Positions 46,300 to 56,898 of a stretch of 64,000 nt of DNA are shown one piece after another. Source of the stretch: Anisodus tanguticus (Eukaryota; Streptophyta; Magnoliopsida; Solanales; Solanaceae); assembly GCA_034509755.1 (NCBI GenBank), contig CM067546.1, positions 30,867,876 to 30,931,875 of the forward strand, read 5' to 3'. The position numbers and the translations under genes were made by a program. Every line of letters starts with the position of its first letter. The stretch's first letter is position 1. The notes beneath the pieces were generated by a model. The model had not been told where the DNA came from. It saw nothing but the letters and a program-made list of their open reading frames with translations, and did no database searches.

Positions 46300-46459
46300 A
46301 AGTTGTGCCTTCCCTACGTGTAGGTGATTATGTCTTTGTTCAGAGAATCATTTATTAGAGGCCTTATCGGCCTATGTGTTGTCGAGAATGTCGCAAGTAT
46401 CAGGATTGGTATGCTTGGACCCTAGGACACCGGGTGCCAATCTCCCCCCCCCCCCGACA
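44245..46459 (+). repeat. 3' LTR of gypsy element
   Basis: It begins TGTTATGCCTCG and ends CCCCGACA. It contains a 12-base G run near 44813-44824, a (TA)n run (46259-46295) and a long C run (46444-46455) that the other LTR lacks. Confidence 0.85.
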
Positions 46460-46761
46460 TAATTAGTGGTGGGTTAGCATTGTATTGGATCGTTAGGAGT
46501 TTAAATTGAATTGCTATGTTCCAAAGCCCCGAGTTTTCGTAGCTTGTGCTCCCCAATTAGTTAGTTTATCTTTAGTAGTTTTAAAACTAAATCAATTATT
46601 TAAAAATTATTTGGCTTAGCTTAATTGGTGATAATTTCATAACTTGCTTAATTGCCCTTGTATAGTGTTCCATGTGGGATCGACCCCGACTCATAGTTGG
46701 GTGAATTATATTGCAACGACCGTTTATACTTTCTCTTTTAGGAGTGGATTTGGACGTTATC
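46460..46761 (+). repeat. Older LTR, part 2
   Basis: Continuation of the sequence interrupted at 37130. It has TGTGGGATCGACCCCGAC and AACGACCG motifs and ends GGACGTTATCA, wording I associate with Athila/Tat-type LTR ends in Solanaceae. The expected primer site after it is not visible. Confidence 0.35.
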
Positions 46762-47173
46762 ATACCTCTTCCCAATACTTCTTTGGTATATATAATTAAT
46801 ATGTGCCAAATTTAGAAGGGTTTTAGGTATTCTATCTTATTTGATTTGTGTACCGTTATTTTAATTTTTTTCTACAGAGATAGATAAACTCGATGCATGG
46901 AGGGAAGAGGAAACAAGAAGCGAGATTTAAATCTAGAACCACCACACTACTAAGTAAAATAAGTAAAAGATACAAATTCAAGCTTATCATTTTCAAGATT
47001 ACACGAGATAAATTGCAATGACTTGCATGAAATTAAAAGGGCCATTTAGGATCCCCATGATAAGGAGCAAATGCAAATGGGGAATTCCGAAAAATGCTGA
47101 CGGACTTGCTGCTTGCTTTCTTTGAGGAATTTTTGAATGGAGGGCGACGCCAACGTTGTCATTCATATATTGC
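46762..47173. other. P450 3' flank
   Basis: Downstream of the P450 stop (minus strand). A minus-strand frame at 47247-46999 is read-through of the last exon in another frame. No AATAAA is seen on the minus strand. Confidence 0.4.
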
Positions 47174-50168
47174 TTAGATCTTCTTAATTCTGGCAACACA
47201 AGTTTCCATTTCGCTCTTTGGACTAAGTTGCTCAATCCTGCATACAATCGTAGCGATTAAATTAAAATATGCTATGATCATTAATTAATTAATATGATTA
47301 GTGAATTTCGAACAATTAGTAACGTTATACTACTAACCTGTAGTAAAGAATATAGTAATGAAGAAACACTGAAACCTCAAGCCTGACCAAATTGGCTCCT
47401 GGGCACATTTTGGGCCCTATTCCAAATGGAAGAAAGGAGGCTGGCTTGTCCAAATCCTGTAAATTAAAATTTTCACTTAATACTTTTTAAAATCTTTGGG
47501 AATTTAATCATTTATAATTTGTAATGATTAATTAAATGGGTGTTGGTTGACACTTACATCCCATCTTGAAGGATTAAATTCCTTAGGTTTCACATAAACA
47601 TTAGGGTCCATATGAAACTTTCCTAACAATGTCAAAAATTTCCACCCCTTGGGTACGCTGTACCCTGCATTCACAAGAGAAATTAAGGTGCCTCTTAGTA
47701 TAGCCATTGAGATAAGTACTTAGAAGAAGTTAAAGGCATAGATTACTGACCGTTTACGTTAACAGTAGTATTTGCCTCTCTGAACAATACAGTCTCGGTG
47801 CTTCCCATTCGCAATGTTTCATTAATTACCTTTCAATGTCGAAAGAGATTAATTAGAACTTATAAAAAAAATTTAAAGAGTTTGATCTTGAACTTGAAAA
47901 CAAAACAAAAGAATAAAGATAGATCTTAATGGGATTTTAATACATTTGGTTGCTTTGTCAAGAATAATTATGTTCAATTGCTAGCCAATAAATAAAAATA
48001 TACATTAAAATTTGAAAAATTAGATCTTAATTACCTTAGCAAGATATTTCATCTGTGCAATCTCGTCGAAATTGAGGCCATCATTTGGAGATGATCTTCT
48101 CTTAATTATATCCTCTTGTTCCTCCTGAAATGAGACTTAATTAATTAATTTAATTAGTGAAGAATAGCAAATATAATAGACACCACCAAATGATGTGGGC
48201 CAGTGGATGGGTTTGTTCCTCCTTTAATCAGAGGTCTTGGATTTGAGTGCTGTGTATGAAAAAATAACTGGTAGGGAGCGATTTCCCCAAAAAATGAGCT
48301 ATACCCGGCGTGAATTCGAATATAGTCGGACTCCAATGCGGATATCAAACACCGAAAAGCTAAAAATAAAAGCAAATATAATTAATATTAAAAGTATGTG
48401 AGCAAGAGTAAGTGCCTTTGCTTTTTGATAGAATTCAGGATTTCTTTCCAAATGCATAATTGCCTTAGAGGAAACTCGAGCAACAGATTCATAACCACCA
48501 AATGTATACCAAAGTAGCGTTTTAACGATATTCCCATCACGTAATTTTGTCCCTTCACCATCATCTTGAGTGTCTAGCATTGTATCCAGCAAGTTGGTCC
48601 TTGGCTCTCCTTTAGTGTTTGCAATCATTGCTTTCCTTTCATTTATTATCTCTTCATATACCTTAACTATTTCCGTTCGAGCCTGAAACCATAAAACAGA
48701 AAAGTCAAAAAATAATAGCCCATAGTGTACTTCCTCCGTCCTAATTGAGTCAAATTAAAAAGAAAGGTAAGACACTTAAATAGAGATGGATCCAAGATAT
48801 AAGTTTAATGAGTTCAACTTTTAAACTTCTTAGCACTGAACCAATTATTTTTTTAAAGTAATGAGTTCATATCAGCCTACTTTTATAAATTTATATAATC
48901 CACATCAAAAGTACTGTCAGATTAACCTGATACCAACACTCTTTATTTAGCTAGTGGATGTAACTATATTTAACCGACCGGCCTAAAATATAATGATGGA
49001 TGTTAATTAATTACGTACCTTGAGTGCCTTATTGTAAGCAAATCCAGAGAAATTGATGGGCAAACTATGAAGACCACGAAATCGGTAACTATTCTGCTTG
49101 AAAACCATGTCAAGCAAATGTGGAGCAACTTGATCACCGCCTATAAGAACATGCATAAGCACATCAAATGCAGGTCTTCTCATCTCGGCAAATAACTCAA
49201 TGGGTTCTCCCATGTCAGCCCATTTCTCGAACGAACTTTTCACAATTTTCTTGATACAATGGAAGTAGGACGATAACGATACGTGGTTCTTTATCGGAGC
49301 TGTTAATCGACGAATAAGCTTGTCCTCTTTGATTGTTGTTCCACCAGTTGGTTCTTGTCCTAGTAGGTCCCTGAGATATTGAGGAAATCCAAGGTCGAAA
49401 TTGTCGTCATCCATCAACACTTTCCTTACTATTTCTGGCGTTGTGATGATAACGCTTGGCTTTCCGAACATGAATGACTTGTACATTCCTCCTCCCCCAA
49501 ACCTATAATTATAATTTGTTTAGTTAAAACAAGAAAAAATAAACACGAATATTATTGAACGTTCACTACTAATAGGAATTAACAACGGATTAATTCTATA
49601 GCTGAACAGCAAAATCTGCCACTTTCTGTTTAGCGATGTATTATCAAGAAATTCATTTAGCTCCGAGCAACGATGACATCCATAGCTAATTCCAGATCTT
49701 TTTGTAGTGATTAGATCCAGAGATGGATCTCTAACATTAATGTGGATTCATTTGGATCCATAACTTTTAGTCTGGACTTGAATTTATTAGTGTAGTACTC
49801 ATTGGAATTGGCAAACATTACTGAACTGTAAACCCAGAATAAAAACAAGGTGATGCTGGGTTAAGTGGTTGGAAACTTGAGGCATGAACTCATAGAATTA
49901 AAATTCTGGATTCATCTCTTCGTTGAGAAACTTACCTAGTAACAAAGTAAGATATAAATGTGCCAAGATCACCACCTAATTTGAAACTTCGGAAGAAGAA
50001 AAGCATGTTCCCAATGAATGGCCAGCCCATATCACCTGGAGGGACTCGATATTCCTTTGAACTAAATTTGATTGAGTAAAACCATCCGTTTACTCTTTTT
50101 AGCACAGTACAAATGGTTACAACCCCTACTGCCAAAGCTGTGTACAAGAACAGTGAATCGAACTCCAT
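47174..50168 (-). CDS. Cytochrome P450, CYP88-like, eight exons
   Basis: A complete P450 gene. Exons: 50168-49936, 49502-49019, 48682-48416, 48124-48035, 47829-47751, 47664-47558, 47456-47338 and 47237-47174; all junctions keep phase and give 480 residues. Visible parts: N-terminal membrane anchor (about residues 7-24), Pro hinge PPGDMGWPFIGN (43-54), I-helix GGYES (301-305), K-helix ETLR (362-365), FNPSRW (414-419) and heme loop FGIGPKMCPG with Cys 438. Introns are GT-AG except intron 3, which uses a GC donor. The N-terminal wording (GWPFIGNMLFF, MYKSFMFGKPSVIITTPE) is like CYP88 (ent-kaurenoic acid oxidase group; a Solanaceae branch includes the glycoalkaloid enzyme GAME4). The heme loop has Lys where Arg is usual. 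The exact substrate cannot be told. Likely on the ER membrane. Confidence 0.85.
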
Positions 50169-50220
50169 TTTTTTACTTTCTCTACTCTAATCTTTGTGAT
50201 GCAGATCCTGTGAATTGGTC

Positions 50221-50230
50221 TTAATATATA
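50221..50230 (-). promoter_or_regulatory. TATA box of the P450 gene
   Basis: TATATATTAA on the minus strand lies about 55 bases upstream of the P450 ATG (50168), leaving room for a short 5' UTR. Confidence 0.5.
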
Positions 50231-52400
50231 GAATTCAGTAGAGGTGTCAATTGTACTGTTAGGCAAGTTAGTTTTAATTTATTTGTTTTAGTTTGATTCG
50301 TGCACGGAGTTTAAGAAAATAAAAAAAAACTTTTGAATTCTATATTCTTAAACTTTTTAGTGGTAAGGTATAACACTCTAAAATTTTGTGATTTTAAATA
50401 TAACATTTAGAATATTATGTAAAATGTCTAAATATAAGAAGTGACATTCTTTTTCTAAAACAAATTGAAAAGAGAAGTGGGACAAATAAATTGAGACAAA
50501 GTAAACCATATCAACTTTTTGTTGCTTAACTGTGCATAATTAAATTTAAATTTTTCAAAACCGTCTCAATCATTTACATTACTCTTCAGCATCGATCAGT
50601 TGGATTAGGCTTTAGAACTGTTTTAATATCAAAGTGACTTCAGGATCAGTAATCAATCTACTGCAACATCCTCGCTAGGATAAGCTAAACTTAATTAATG
50701 CAATTTTCAGATATGATTAAATTTATCAGTCAACTCGTTCATCCCAGCCCCTCGATGCTATCACCCATGTGCATAGATAGAAATAGGAACTTTTTTTATA
50801 ATTTGGCCAATAATATTCGCAATCTTCTGATTACAAGATATAAAATATTACTTTTCCGTCTCAATTTAAATTTTTTACTTTCCTTTTTATTCTATCCTAA
50901 AAAGATTTTTTTTTTCTATATTTGATAAATTTTGACAAGTTTAAGATCACAAAATTTAAAACCCCCCACAAATCTTTAATTAAAGACTACAAGATTCAAA
51001 ATCTTCTAGTTCACAAAATAAATATATACATCTTCCGTTTTTTTTACTTGTCTATATTAACTTGATACACTTCTTAAGAAAATATTTGTTAGAAGTCTAT
51101 TTTATTAAAGTAATATTATTAATTATGCTTTAGAAATTTAAGTCTGACTATTTCTCTCTTTGTTCTAATTTATGTGATACCGTTTGAGTAGATATAAAAT
51201 TTTAAAAGACAAAAGACTTTTCAAAATTAATGATCTAAAACAAACCTGAGACATTATATTTCTATAGTTATAAACTACTTCGTATTTCATTAAGGATTAG
51301 CGGAGAATTTTGAAGTTAAGCTATTTCTTATAGAAAAGTGATATTTTTTGTATGACTAAAAGAAAAGTGTGTTACATAAATCGAGATGTGAAATTAATAT
51401 TTTATGTAGTTTCTTAATTAATGATAAGCGTAATATTATAAGAAAAATATTAAGTCTCTCTTAATTTGCTAAAATGGACAAATCAAAAAAAAATATAAGT
51501 CATCCGCCGCTGCTTAAAGTTATCTACATATCCACTTAGACACATCAACCTACATCTACGCCTAATTTGAACCACTTAGACACTTTTGTTGACATGGATA
51601 AGTGAGTGTGTTCCACTCTCCATGAGCACGCCCAAGGAGCTGAAAATGGTTAAGTCGTTTTCTTTTTTCTTTTTTTCCTTTCTCTTTTTTCAATTAGTTT
51701 TATTATTTTCTCGATCTTGTGTCTCCGATGTTGCTATGGTATTTTGTCGTTGAAGCAACGCCGTTGAACATTGTTTCCCCTTCTCCGGCCGCCGGTCTCC
51801 TATTGTTACTAGTTTTGTCCCTATTTGAGTCTATTTTTATGTTTTTGCACTGTTTTGACCGGAGAAACTCCATGGATTTTGGATTAATTTTGACGCCCTC
51901 TTTTGGTTCTCATTTTTCTACTCGCCTTCTCCGACGACCACTGCTACAACCAAATGACGCCAACTCCACCCCATGAGCTCTATTATCTCCACTACATAAT
52001 AAAAAGAAGTATTGGCAAATTTTGGTCATCGAAGCTTTGATCGAAAAATTCCTCGGGTGACATCTTTTTTGAGAGGAAGAGAAGAAAGGGGATGATTGTT
52101 TGGATGGGGTGGGGTCCAATATTTTTCTTGTTTAATATTTTTAATGAGTTAGATAGGTTTAAAAATAGTATTTTTATTATAAAAATTATTGTTCATTATT
52201 TAATAATTATTTTGAGTCCAAACGCCATGTGTCCTTATTTAATTATTCATTTTATCACATCATCCCCGAGTGAACTACACACTTTATATTTTTCAACATT
52301 AATCCCCCTTTTCCTCAACCAATACATGTGAGGAACCCCGTCTACACACTCCACTTTCACTATTTTTATTCATAAATTTCATCAGAACTCTACTTCCATT
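50231..52400. other. Intergenic, nothing firm
   Basis: AT-rich DNA between the P450 promoter and copia element E. A repeat-like stretch near 51500-51650 (CCACTTAGACAC motif twice) may be an old transposon end. A plus-strand frame at 51719-51976 has no family likeness. Confidence 0.45.
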
Positions 52401-52401
52401 T

Positions 52402-53340
52402 TCAATTTTCACCATTATTGATGGTGCGGATAATTCTTTCAGCTTTGCCATTTTGAGGGAAGGTGTGGGGACACGAAAATCGAAAAACCATGCCATTATT
52501 TTTGCAGAATCTGTGAAACATGGAATGATTGAATTCACGACCATTATCACACTGAAATGATTTGATAGCTTTCTCAAATTGTGTTTTGATAAAAATACGA
52601 AATTCAAAAAAATTGGCGAACACTTTCGACTTAAATTTTAGTGGGTAAATCCAAATAAAATGAGAAAATCATCTAATAAGACCAGATAATATTTATGACC
52701 CAGTGAACTAGAAATAGGAGATGTCTACAAATCGGCATGAACAATATCAAAAGAAGAAAACGTAACACTTAAAGATGACTTAAAAGGAAGACGAACATGT
52801 TTGCCTAAAGAGCAAGAAACACAATGCTAGACAAGTTTACCAGTATTACATCTAATAGATTTATTGCCTCTAAGAAAATTAAAAATTGGGGCTCCTAGGT
52901 GTCCAAGCCTATTATGCCAAGTTGACGGAGAGATAACAGCGAGAGATATAGGAGAGCATGAGCTGGCAGTGGAGGTGGATAGGAATGGATAGACATCCCC
53001 CGTTCTATTGCATCTCGTAAGAGGTGTCCCCGTACGTAGATCTTTCACAGTAAAACCAAAGGGGTGAAAGTCAACAGAGACAGAGTTATTACGAGTAAAT
53101 TTCCTAACATAAATTAAATTTTTAATAATGTTTGGAGCATACATGACATTATTTAGGGAGAAGGGTGGGTGAGGCGGTTTGGTGTATGTTGTACCATAAA
53201 CCTGAATTGGAATGCGATGACCATTACCAACAGTAATATATTGAGGATACTTTAAATAAAATAGTTTGGGAAGATTACCTGCAAAACGGGTGAGGAGAGA
53301 GGTGGCTCCCGTATCCATGTACCACTTTTCATCGAGCTGT
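52402..53340 (-). pseudogene. Copia E protease and integrase N-terminal part
   Basis: A 163-codon frame (53318-52827) starts at the protease MDTGATS active site and continues through GNGHRIPIQVYG, the GAG-pre-integrase block WHNRLGHLGAP and part of the zinc region. After a frame break, 52623-52402 holds the integrase core: FQCDNGREFNHSM with the second catalytic Asp, and SCPHTFPQNGKAER with the catalytic Glu. Sequence likeness ends at INNG near 52417. Confidence 0.85.
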
Positions 53341-53373
53341 TAGAGGTTTATTGTGTTGAAGGCCTGGCCCAGA

Positions 53374-54585
53374 TCAGTGGGGGCCAGGCCTGGGCCAAAT
53401 TGTTGTTGCTAGCCCAACATGACATTGCCCTATTGGTTCTAAACTGACGCATGCCTTGGGCATGGGAACTGGCCCAGTACGTTGGGCTGGCCTGGGAACT
53501 GGCCCAGTATGCTGAGCTGACCTGTATTCTGGTAGTGGGTCATCGGGTCTTGGTAGTAAACTGGAACAGAGGCCCAAGGTCCAGTGTTGGGCCACTGCCC
53601 TAGGCTGGCCCCCGACGCACCACTATTGGTCGACTGCTGCTGTTCGTCGCGACCTCATCCACCGCGGCCTTTACCGCCTTTGTCGTTGCCACCCCTGCTG
53701 CCGCCGTGGTTGTTCCGCGACTGGATGTTTTTCGGCGGTGGTGGCTGGCCGGCGACAGTGGTAGTTTGCGTGGACGTTTCAACTGCTAACACCTTTTGAT
53801 TGTGCTCGTCTTATTTGGGGCGTTTGGTTTCTTCCAAGAGCAATTGTGAGTGTGCCTTGGTGAAACTCGATAGTGGGTCGGCTTGTTGAATTATGATTGC
53901 AAGTGTATCATATTCACCTTTCGTGAGCCCGCAAAAAGTTGGAGGACCATCTTAGTTTTGGAAACTAGTGTCCCCACGTTAGATAATTGGTCTGCAACCA
54001 GTTTCAATTGTTTGCAATATTCGGACATGTTGGAAAAATTCTTGAGACATGTATTGTTGAACTGCTCCTCAAAATACACGGCTCGAGTATTTTGGTTGTC
54101 CTAAAAAAATTCTTCCAATCGAACCATAACTCACGAGCCGAGGCAATTGTTTTCATGATTGTATGAAGCAAGTCTTTAGATATGGTGTCATAAATCCACT
54201 GTTTGACAATAGCGTCAAGACGACGCCATGTCGAGTATGCAACGTCTAGAGGGCGAGGGATAGATTCGTCGATATGATCAAGCACATTAGACCAGGAAAG
54301 TCGTACTGCAACTATGCCAAGCAAAATATTGATTATGCCATGGAGACGGGTCTTGCTGATCGAACTAATCTACTTTAGGGATTCACTACGCACAAGCGTG
54401 GATGTTGAAGAGTTTAACCCACGAAAAATATTGACCGTCTTCCTGATCAAGAATTAATGGGATGAAATTCTTGATATTTGTGACGGTGAAGGCGTGATGG
54501 AGGGGGGATGTTGTGGAAGAGGGAGAGGGTTATCAACGACGTCTTAGGAGGATACGAAAGCATTAGGAGATGTGGGAGGAGACAT
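53374..54585 (-). pseudogene. Copia E gag
   Basis: Gag probably starts at the ATG 54585-54583 (MSPPTSPN). Pieces at 54324-54004 and 54079-53891 show UBN2-type gag wording (WRRLDAIVKQWIYDTIS, CKQLKLVADQLSNVG). A Gly/Arg/Asn-rich nucleocapsid region lies near 53640-53720, followed by a GC-rich linker. Several stops and shifts break it. Confidence 0.7.
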
Positions 54586-54720
54586 GGTGACTCAACGAAA
54601 ATACAGAAAATCGTGAAAGGGAAAAAGAAACAAAACCGTGAAGGGAAAAAAATTTCGGGCCGGGGGGTGGGGGGTGTCGGCGACAGTAGGTAGGGAATTT
54701 TTTTTTAGGGTTTAGATTTT

Positions 54721-54734
54721 GGCTCTTGATACCA
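54721..54734 (-). other. Primer-binding site of copia element E
   Basis: The complement GGCTCTTGATACCA reads TGGTATCAAGAGCC on the element strand, the Met-tRNA type site, directly next to the LTR. Confidence 0.8.
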
Positions 54735-54898
54735 TGTAAGATTGTATTAATCTCCCTTGGGAGTCTTTCTCATTAATATAAATATATATATTGTGTACAA
54801 GGTGGAATCCTAATACAATAAGGATCCTACAGCTACCATAATTATACAACACCAAATATTACAAAATATATGGAGTATCTTTAATATACACGTTAATA
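54735..54898 (-). repeat. 5' LTR of copia element E
   Basis: It starts TGTAAGATTG next to the primer site; internal wording matches the LTRs at 14814 and 18896. The outer end is near 54898. Confidence 0.75.
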
Positions 54899-54959
54899 GT
54901 CGAATCTCCCGTCTTGAAAATTGGAAGAAATCTATTTTTTTCCTATCATCATTTTCTAA

Positions 54960-55459
54960 TATGAAACTCTGTTATTCACATGTTAGTTACCAAAGATAAT
55001 ATTACTCAACATATCCCCTCGCCAACAAAATCCACCTCCACCACCTCCCCACAAGAAGAAGAGATCTTAAATGTTCAAGAAGTTTTAATGGACGAGCCAG
55101 AAAACCCTCCGGTCAACCTCATCCATGAGTTGCTCATGGAAACCTCAAATCTAGACGAGCTAAAGGTCTTTCTCTTCACAGAAGAGCAATATCAAAGGTA
55201 GATTCTAATTGTTCCTCCAACAATGATAAAGTGCTCCATGGTTATTCGTCCTCCTTAGATCCCCACAGTAGGAAACTAAGCTATGATACTCCTCCCACAT
55301 CTCAGGAGGAATGTCAATACCAATTTGACCCTGATGGGTATCTCCACCCCCAACCAACTCAATGGATAGTGTCATTAATGTCCTTGTTTGGAACACTAGG
55401 GGCGGTAACAATAATCATTTTAGGGAGCTGCTTCATACTCACGATCCATGCATGGTTAC
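54960..55459 (+). pseudogene. LINE fragment, 5' part (with endonuclease start)
   Basis: A plus-strand LINE piece. The frame near its end reads VLVWNTRGGNNNHFRE (WN at 55389-55394), the start of an APE-type endonuclease domain that nicks target DNA. The upstream part (54980-55201) is an acidic, Ser/Thr-rich frame probably from the preceding linker or ORF1. Copia element D is inserted at 55460; the reading resumes in frame at 61484 after one copy of the duplicated GTTAC is removed. Confidence 0.65.
55455..55459. repeat. Target-site duplication GTTAC, left copy
   Basis: GTTAC directly before the first LTR of element D; matches 61479-61483. Confidence 0.8.
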
Positions 55460-55886
55460 TGAAAGAAATAATCCCCTTGATTATTTTCATTAATTGAAAG
55501 GCTATATATACAAGTTACATATTTCCATAATAGGAAGATCCTATTCCTATTCTACTTCTAAATCCTTATTCTACCATAATTCTAACTATACAATTATGGT
55601 AAGTGTATAACACTAATTAAGGTAACCTTTACACTACAATATACTACAAATATATATACCATATATACAATATTGTGTTGTCCACAATTCTGTATGGTCT
55701 GGCCGAGAGGCCCACTGCCGAGGCCCAAGAGACCCTCTGCTTTGCTGCTGTTGGCCGAAGGCCCACCTGCCGAGGCCCAAGCGGCCCACTATTTTAGTGC
55801 TCTTGCCCATCCCTTGCTTTGTATACCGTGATATATCTGCTGTTTATTCGGTGTATATATCACGGGTATATTACCTTTGTTTAACA
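55460..55886 (-). repeat. 3' LTR of copia element D
   Basis: TGAAAGAAATAATCC to TTTGTTTAACA on the plus strand, about 427 bp, followed by a purine-tract complement (CACCCCCGCA, from 55887). Confidence 0.85.
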
Positions 55887-55897
55887 CACCCCCGCAG

Positions 55898-56890
55898 TCA
55901 TAGCGGGCGGTCTTCGAACGCTGAGACTGTCCCTAAAATCTTCAAAGAGAACCGCTGGGAGACCCTTTGTAAAGATGTCTGCAATTGATACCGAGACGGG
56001 ACATGGCATACGCGAACGTGACCCTTTGCAACCTTTTCACGGATAAAGTGAATGTCCATTTTGATATGCTTAGTGCGTTGGTGTTGGCGGGTTACCGAAA
56101 GGTAGATGGCACTAATGTTATCGCAATATACCAAGGCTGCCTTCTGAATGGGACAATGAAGCTCCAAAAGCAAATTACGTAGCCAACATGACTCGGAAAC
56201 CACATTTGCTACCCCTCGATATTCTGCCTCTGCACTTGAGCGTGATAAAGTTGTCTGACGCTTTGCCGACCAGGAGACCAACTTGTTGCCGAGGAACATA
56301 CAGTAGCCAGACGTCGAACGTCTGGTGTCGGGACAACCACCCCAATCAGCATCCGTGTAAGAGACAAGTGTGGATGTAGATGAAGGATACAAGTGCAACC
56401 CATAGTCCAGTGTCCCCTGAATATACCGAATGATGCGTTTGATTGTATTCATGTGCTCAACTCTGGGATCATGCATGAATAAACACACCCGCTGAACCGC
56501 ATACGTAATATCCGGTCTGCTAAAGGTAAGATACTGGAGGGCCCCTGCAAGACTGCGATAGCGGGTCGGGTCCTCGTATGGTGCACCTGCTGCGGCACTT
56601 AGCTTTGGGTTTGCATCAACCGGTGTGGAAGTGGACTTACAGGATGACATCCCAGCCCTCTCGATGATCTCAGCAGCATACTTCCGTTGAGACAGAAATA
56701 AGCCACCTGAATGACGCTTGACGGCAATCCCCAAAAAATAACTCAATGGCCCTAAGTCCTTCATAGAAAATTCAAAACTGAGCATGGCCATGATAGACTG
56801 GCGCAAAGCATCGGAGGAGGCAGTCAAGATGATATCATCCACATACAACAGAATATAGGCCAATGACGAACCACGGCGGTAGATGAACAA
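55898..56890 (-). CDS. Copia D RT C-terminus and RNase H, open frame
   Basis: A 330-codon open frame. It has the RT active site LLYVDDIILTAS (about 56831-56845), DLGPLSYFLGI, LSQRKYAAEIIERAGM, the linker YRSLAGALQYLTFSRPDITY, and the RNase H blocks SYTDADWGGCPDTRRS, SWSAKRQTTLSRSSAEAEYR, YCDNISAIYL and HQRTKHIKMDIHFIREK. The frame ends close to the purine tract as expected. A small deletion around 56070-56090 alters the usual block before HQRTKH. Upstream RT continues in another frame. Confidence 0.85.
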   Translation of the reverse strand: MFIYRRGSSLAYILLYVDDIILTASSDALRQSIMAMLSFEFSMKDLGPLSYFLGIAVKRHSGGLFLSQRKYAAEIIERAGMSSCKSTSTPVDANPKLSAAAGAPYEDPTRYRSLAGALQYLTFSRPDITYAVQRVCLFMHDPRVEHMNTIKRIIRYIQGTLDYGLHLYPSSTSTLVSYTDADWGGCPDTRRSTSGYCMFLGNKLVSWSAKRQTTLSRSSAEAEYRGVANVVSESCWLRNLLLELHCPIQKAALVYCDNISAIYLSVTRQHQRTKHIKMDIHFIREKVAKGHVRVCHVPSRYQLQTSLQRVSQRFSLKILGTVSAFEDRPL

Positions 56891-56898
56891 GGAATTAT

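Larger units (their letters stand above)
37131..46459 (+). mobile_element. Ty3-gypsy element with 2.2-kb LTRs
   Basis: Two LTRs (37131-39342 and 44245-46459) in direct orientation enclose about 4.9 kb with a primer site, a gag remnant and a polypurine tract. Flanks TAATA (37126-37130) and TAATT (46460-46464) look like a target duplication with one change. LTR length, TGGTATCAGAG primer site and the CGAATGTTTCTAAGGGGTGA purine tract region fit a Tekay/Del-type chromovirus. No RT, RNase H, integrase or chromodomain could be recognised, so it is a heavily decayed or non-autonomous copy. Confidence 0.8.
52401..54898 (-). mobile_element. Ty1-copia element E (3'-truncated)
   Basis: A minus-strand copia element has 5' LTR, primer site, leader, gag, nucleocapsid, protease and part of integrase, then stops near 52417. 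RT, RNase H and 3' LTR are missing. The LTR belongs to the family of element A. It abuts a LINE fragment on the right. Confidence 0.85.

Noticed and set aside
48154..48375. Minus-strand frame inside the P450 gene
   Set aside because: It covers intron 3 and is out of frame with the exons.
51719..51976. Plus-strand hydrophobic frame
   Set aside because: Leu/Ser/Pro-rich, no domain, no supporting splice or promoter context.
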